From assembly GCA_026692885.1 (NCBI GenBank), contig JAPLNJ010001177.1, positions 1-26,397 of the forward strand: 26,397 nucleotides of DNA, read 5' to 3'. Shown here piece by piece: positions 23,716 to 26,397 of the stretch (its first letter is position 1; the number at the start of each line of letters is the position of its first letter). The notes below the pieces were generated by a model. That model did no database searches. It was given only the letters and a program-made list of their open reading frames with translations, and was not told the DNA's origin. The DNA comes from Planctomycetota bacterium. Its GTDB lineage: Bacteria; Planctomycetota; Planctomycetia; Pirellulales; Pirellulaceae. The translations under genes were made by a program, and so were the position numbers.

Positions 23716-25083
23716 CTAGGGGCGCGGACCGACCTTGCTTAGATCGATGGAACGGAAACCCAGACCGAACGCGGGCGACTCGGGCCGCAACGTGAAGTTC
23801 CGTTGCTTCGCATCGACGAACAGCGGGTCGGCGACGAGTGAGTGCGTGTCGAGATCCTTCGCGTGCCATTCATCCCATGAGTACTTCATGAACTTCACGG
23901 GCTGGCCATCCGCTTGCCAGTAGAGGTTGTAGTCCCACAGCGTGCCGAACGACGGCCAATCGGCTTCCTTAATCAACGGGCCGTCCTGCCAGATCACAAT
24001 GTTCCGCGCGAAGATCTCTCCCTTCGGTTGCGGCTTCCCGGTCGGCGCGTCGCCGTACACCGTCAATTGGTACTCTTTGCCGTAGGCGAACACGTTGTTG
24101 ACGATGACGTTGCCAAAGCAGTTGAAGTTTGTGCCGAAGCCGCCCGCGACTGCGTCATGCACGACATTGTCTTCCACGCGGATGCCGCAGCAGCCGTTGT
24201 CGAGAATGATCCCTTCGCCAGCGCCCGGCCAGAACGAGCTGGCTGCCACGTGATGCACGTAGTTGTTGCGGATGATGGTGCCGGGCGACGTTCCCAGCGC
24301 ATAAATCGCACAGTGAGTGCCGAGCGGTCCCATGCCCAGATCGTGGCAGTGATTGAACTCGACGATGTTGTCCCGCGCTCGTTGCAACGGGAAATACGAC
24401 CACGTCCAGCCCAAGGAGATGGCCCACATCGCCGGGCCGGAGATCTCGTTGTGGCTGATCGTGTTCTGGCTCGACTGCCCCACCCAGACAGCGGGCGAGC
24501 CCAGATACACGCGATTGGTATCGCTGATCCGATTGTCGGCAATCAAGGTCCGGCAAGTCTCGTCGCAGTCCGCCTGGGCATTTTCGGGTTCGCCGAGCTT
24601 CACGCCGCCGGCGCCCAAGTCGGATAACGTGCAGCGCACGATCGAGTTCTCGCGGCAGCCACGCCGTAATTCCAAGCCCCAGGCCCCCAAGTGCTGAAAG
24701 CGGCAACCTTCCCAGCGGCAGCCGACGGCGCCTTCGGCGGTCACCGCCGCCGGCGCGGGTAAGTCCGCTTGCGGAACCGCAAATCCGGCTGCGGCCAGCG
24801 GCCAGTCGGTGTGTTGGAAGCTCAGACCTCGCAGCGTGATGTTTCGGACCAGCCGGCCCGCCGCGGCGTCGCCTGCAAACCGAACCAGTTGTTCTGTCGC
24901 CGGAGCGATCACTTCGCACGTCGCCGGATCTTCTCCCGGCAAGGGATGGTAGTACAGCAAGCCTTGCTGGCGGTCGAGGTACCACGTCCCCGGCGCGCCG
25001 GCGAGTCCCTCGAATACGTTTTCGGCATAGTAGCCGCCGGACCACGTCAGCGGTCGCCAGCTCCCACCGGTGAACGTAGCCAA
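23716..25083 (-). CDS. Right-handed parallel beta-helix protein, 5'-truncated
   Basis: The 455-residue frame encodes repeated beta-helix turns (NITLRGLSFQHTDW, then NTISHNEISG, then IIRNNYVHHV, then GIRVEDNVVHD, then NVIVNNVFAY), a fold used by pectate lyases and other polysaccharide-active or binding proteins; no catalytic residues can be assigned. It opens at a TTG two codons after an in-frame TAA, with no signal peptide, and its first residues (RPLTWSGGYYAENVFEGL) look like the middle of a larger secreted protein. An N-terminal region is therefore probably missing. Just upstream, in a different frame, GAGGAG-ATC-ATG (start at 25101) offers a good ribosome-binding site, but that frame is unrelated to the beta-helix. 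The gene is likely a non-functional remnant. Confidence 0.7.
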   Translation of the reverse strand: MATFTGGSWRPLTWSGGYYAENVFEGLAGAPGTWYLDRQQGLLYYHPLPGEDPATCEVIAPATEQLVRFAGDAAAGRLVRNITLRGLSFQHTDWPLAAAGFAVPQADLPAPAAVTAEGAVGCRWEGCRFQHLGAWGLELRRGCRENSIVRCTLSDLGAGGVKLGEPENAQADCDETCRTLIADNRISDTNRVYLGSPAVWVGQSSQNTISHNEISGPAMWAISLGWTWSYFPLQRARDNIVEFNHCHDLGMGPLGTHCAIYALGTSPGTIIRNNYVHHVAASSFWPGAGEGIILDNGCCGIRVEDNVVHDAVAGGFGTNFNCFGNVIVNNVFAYGKEYQLTVYGDAPTGKPQPKGEIFARNIVIWQDGPLIKEADWPSFGTLWDYNLYWQADGQPVKFMKYSWDEWHAKDLDTHSLVADPLFVDAKQRNFTLRPESPAFGLGFRSIDLSKVGPRP

Positions 25084-25239
25084 CGATTAGCGACTTCATG
25101 ATCTCCTCGCCGAACGACACGGATGACCGGTTGCGGGCCGATCAGCCAACCACAGTCAACGACCGGAACCCGCAATCCGGTCCATCCGCTGGGCCGGCGT
25201 GCCTTTCTGGGTCCGGCGACGACCCGTCGTTGCGGCAGC

Positions 25240-25446
25240 TCAGACGCAGACTTCTTGCTCGCGTTTCGCTAGGGCTTGGATGTGTGACCTCGCCGCTTCC
25301 AAGAGAATATCGTCTTGAATATCCCATATCTCCTGATCGGCCCAACCAGCCACATTCGCAATCATCTGCCCAAGCCGCCAGGCAGGATACTGGCGGCGCA
25401 ACTCCGCCAACACTTCGAGCAGATCAGCTTGTTCGGCCGTCATCAT
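25240..25446 (-). CDS. Small protein of unknown function, partner of the ParB-like gene
   Basis: The 68-residue protein is mostly helical and has no transmembrane segment. Its middle reads PAWRLGQMIANVAGWADQEIW, and an acidic, aspartate-rich stretch follows. I do not recognise a named family. It starts inside the stop of the upstream ParB-like gene (ATGA overlap, 4 bases), so the two are translationally coupled. The pair could be a small regulatory or toxin-antitoxin-like unit, but this is only inferred from layout. Confidence 0.6.
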   Translation of the reverse strand: MMTAEQADLLEVLAELRRQYPAWRLGQMIANVAGWADQEIWDIQDDILLEAARSHIQALAKREQEVCV

Positions 25447-25742
25447 GGCAGCGCATCCTTTACTCTTAGAGTCCGCGTTACGTTGAGTTTCGGCAAGTCC
25501 TGGATGACCTCGACCACAATCATTTCTCCCGGTCGGAGCTTGGCCGCACGTGTGGCCCGCGTCACCCCATCGTTGATCCGAAGAAGGCAGCCTTGACCGC
25601 GGACCACCTGCGGAGCGGGCATGCCATCCAATGAGTCGCCGTAACGAGCGATCTGACGGACAAGTTTGGCGGGATCCGCGCCTTGGGAACGACTCGGCGG
25701 GAGGTAAAGCTCGCCGGGGTCCACTGTGATGAATTCGCGCAT
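25443..25742 (-). CDS. Small ParB/sulfiredoxin-fold-like protein
   Basis: The start at 25742 is preferred to a longer frame (25850), because MREFITVDPGELYLPPSRSQG begins like a ParB N-terminal domain. Of 99 residues, LLRINDGVTRATRAAKLRPGE resembles the DGxxR-x-xAA box of the ParB/Srx nucleotide-binding fold, followed by a strand (MIVVEVI). It has no helix-turn-helix DNA-binding part, so chromosome partitioning is unlikely; small stand-alone ParB-like proteins are usually of unknown function. It is coupled by a 4-base overlap to a 68-residue protein downstream. The 246 bp upstream (25743-25988) hold no supported gene. Confidence 0.6.
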   Translation of the reverse strand: MREFITVDPGELYLPPSRSQGADPAKLVRQIARYGDSLDGMPAPQVVRGQGCLLRINDGVTRATRAAKLRPGEMIVVEVIQDLPKLNVTRTLRVKDALP

Positions 25743-25988
25743 AACACCGCCCGCTTGCCTGGAACGCCTGACGGCCCGAACAGCACAGCCCAAATTATAC
25801 CGTTCCGCACCATCCGAGTGAACGGGTGTAGGGCGTCCAAAAACCCGCACGCGTCAGGTTGCCGCGATCCCGCTTCCGAGCCGTGTCGGCAGGGAGCCAA
25901 TGTACCGCGGAGACCACGCCAGACATCGGCTATCGGCGGCTCAACTCCAAACGGGAGACGTCGCGGTGTGCCATGTGTCAACCACCAC

Positions 25989-26273
25989 CTACGATCGCGA
26001 CGCCGCTTGCGGATTCACGACGTTGACAACGACATTCTGATTCACATTCTGGTGTGCCCCGCCGAAGGCAATAAATCGCAGATTGGCGTTCGTGATCATT
26101 CCGGGAATCAACACCAAATCGATCAGCTGTCCGAACCCCAAAAGGCCGAGAGTGAAAAGCCAAATGATCCCCGTCAGCACCTTGCCCGCGTAGAAGCGGT
26201 GGATGCCGCACAAGCCAACGACACATAGAGCCCAGAGCACGTAAGCCGCACCAGTCGATTGTCGAGTAGGCAT
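25989..26273 (-). CDS. TM2-domain membrane protein
   Basis: This 94-residue protein has a TM2 domain: two transmembrane helices (about 10-25 and 32-55) around the charged turn GIHRFYAGKVLTG, the signature of the family. The ATG at 26273 has GGAG about 10 bases upstream. The C-terminal tail is rich in asparagine and valine (NVNQNVVVNVVN). TM2 proteins are small inner-membrane proteins of mostly unknown role. Its promoter region adjoins the group II intron end, so that insertion may have altered its expression. Confidence 0.85.
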   Translation of the reverse strand: MPTRQSTGAAYVLWALCVVGLCGIHRFYAGKVLTGIIWLFTLGLLGFGQLIDLVLIPGMITNANLRFIAFGGAHQNVNQNVVVNVVNPQAASRS

Positions 26274-26350
26274 AATATGGTCTCCTTCGGTAGGTCTGGT
26301 TTGTATTCCCTGTTGCTCTTCTCTTTCGATCTGAAGAGTGTCACAATATT

Positions 26351-26397
26351 CAACCGTTGAAGGCGACTTCAACGCCCCTCACAGAACCGGACTTGTG
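26351..26397 (-). mobile_element. 3' end of a group II intron (domains V/VI), cut by the window edge
   Basis: Read on the minus strand from the edge, CACAAGTCCGGTTCTG matches the 3' strand of a group II intron domain V (its CGGTTC pairs with the invariant GAGCCG, which would be outside the window). A hairpin follows, CGTTGAAG/CTTCAACG with a 4-nt loop (26355-26374), placed where domain VI should be. The intron body and its reverse transcriptase would lie to the right. The exact 3' boundary cannot be fixed. Confidence 0.55.

Noticed and set aside
25443..25742. Chromosome-partitioning ParB
   Set aside because: Too short, with no helix-turn-helix or dimer domain and no parA neighbour.
25562..25981. 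Longer minus-strand frame (139 codons) overlapping the ParB-like gene
   Set aside because: Different frame from the ParB-like protein, low-complexity arginine/proline composition and no motif.

Overview
The window reads as chromosomal DNA of a moderately high-GC planctomycete, most likely of the Pirellulales type. This is inferred from the gene content: a Tat-exported xylose-isomerase-like TIM barrel, a DUF1080 protein, a DUF1570 peptidase fused to leucine-rich repeats, an FG-GAP protein, a beta-helix protein and a PYROXD2-like oxidoreductase. Many short palindromic repeats in the gaps fit the same assignment. No rRNA, tRNA, CRISPR array, prophage or complete insertion sequence was seen.

Layout. 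Positions 2-1603 hold the 3' part of a dnaK-type gene, closed by a repeat and a terminator-like hairpin. Positions 1724-4292 (minus) are a two-gene unit, an FAD oxidoreductase then a TIM-barrel isomerase-like protein. Positions 4507-7268 (plus) hold a secreted DUF1570/LRR peptidase-like protein and a DUF4173-like membrane protein, separated by a 28-bp-arm inverted repeat. Positions 7365-9407 hold an orphan ParD-like antitoxin, a MITE-like element, an FG-GAP protein, and a Phd/VapB-type antitoxin whose PIN toxin survives only as its last ~20 codons. Positions 9502-14319 (minus) encode an RND pump permease and its membrane-fusion partner. Upstream of that operon lies a second MITE-like element (14469-14642). 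An archaemetzincin follows at 14681-15217.

Positions 15517-20416 form the most interesting block. On the minus strand are a membrane histidine kinase with a CXXCH-containing periplasmic sensor domain and a sigma-54 activator (NtrC type). Divergent from them on the plus strand are two GcvH-like proteins, one cysteine-rich and soluble, one membrane-anchored. Neither has the lipoyl lysine at the expected place. A candidate -24/-12 promoter lies in the divergent gap. I read this as a redox- or ligand-responsive signalling module controlling unconventional GcvH-like proteins. That is inference.

Positions 20472-23067 (minus) hold a DEAD-box RNA helicase followed by a DUF1080 protein whose signal peptide and mature domain are in different frames. 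Positions 23716-25083 are a 5'-truncated beta-helix protein. Positions 25240-25742 are two small overlapping genes, one ParB-like. Positions 25989-26273 encode a TM2-domain protein. The right edge carries what looks like the 3' end (domains V/VI) of a group II intron entering from outside. Several genes are visibly decayed (vapC remnant, DUF1080 frameshift, beta-helix truncation, orphan parD), so much of the window looks like accessory DNA under active rearrangement.
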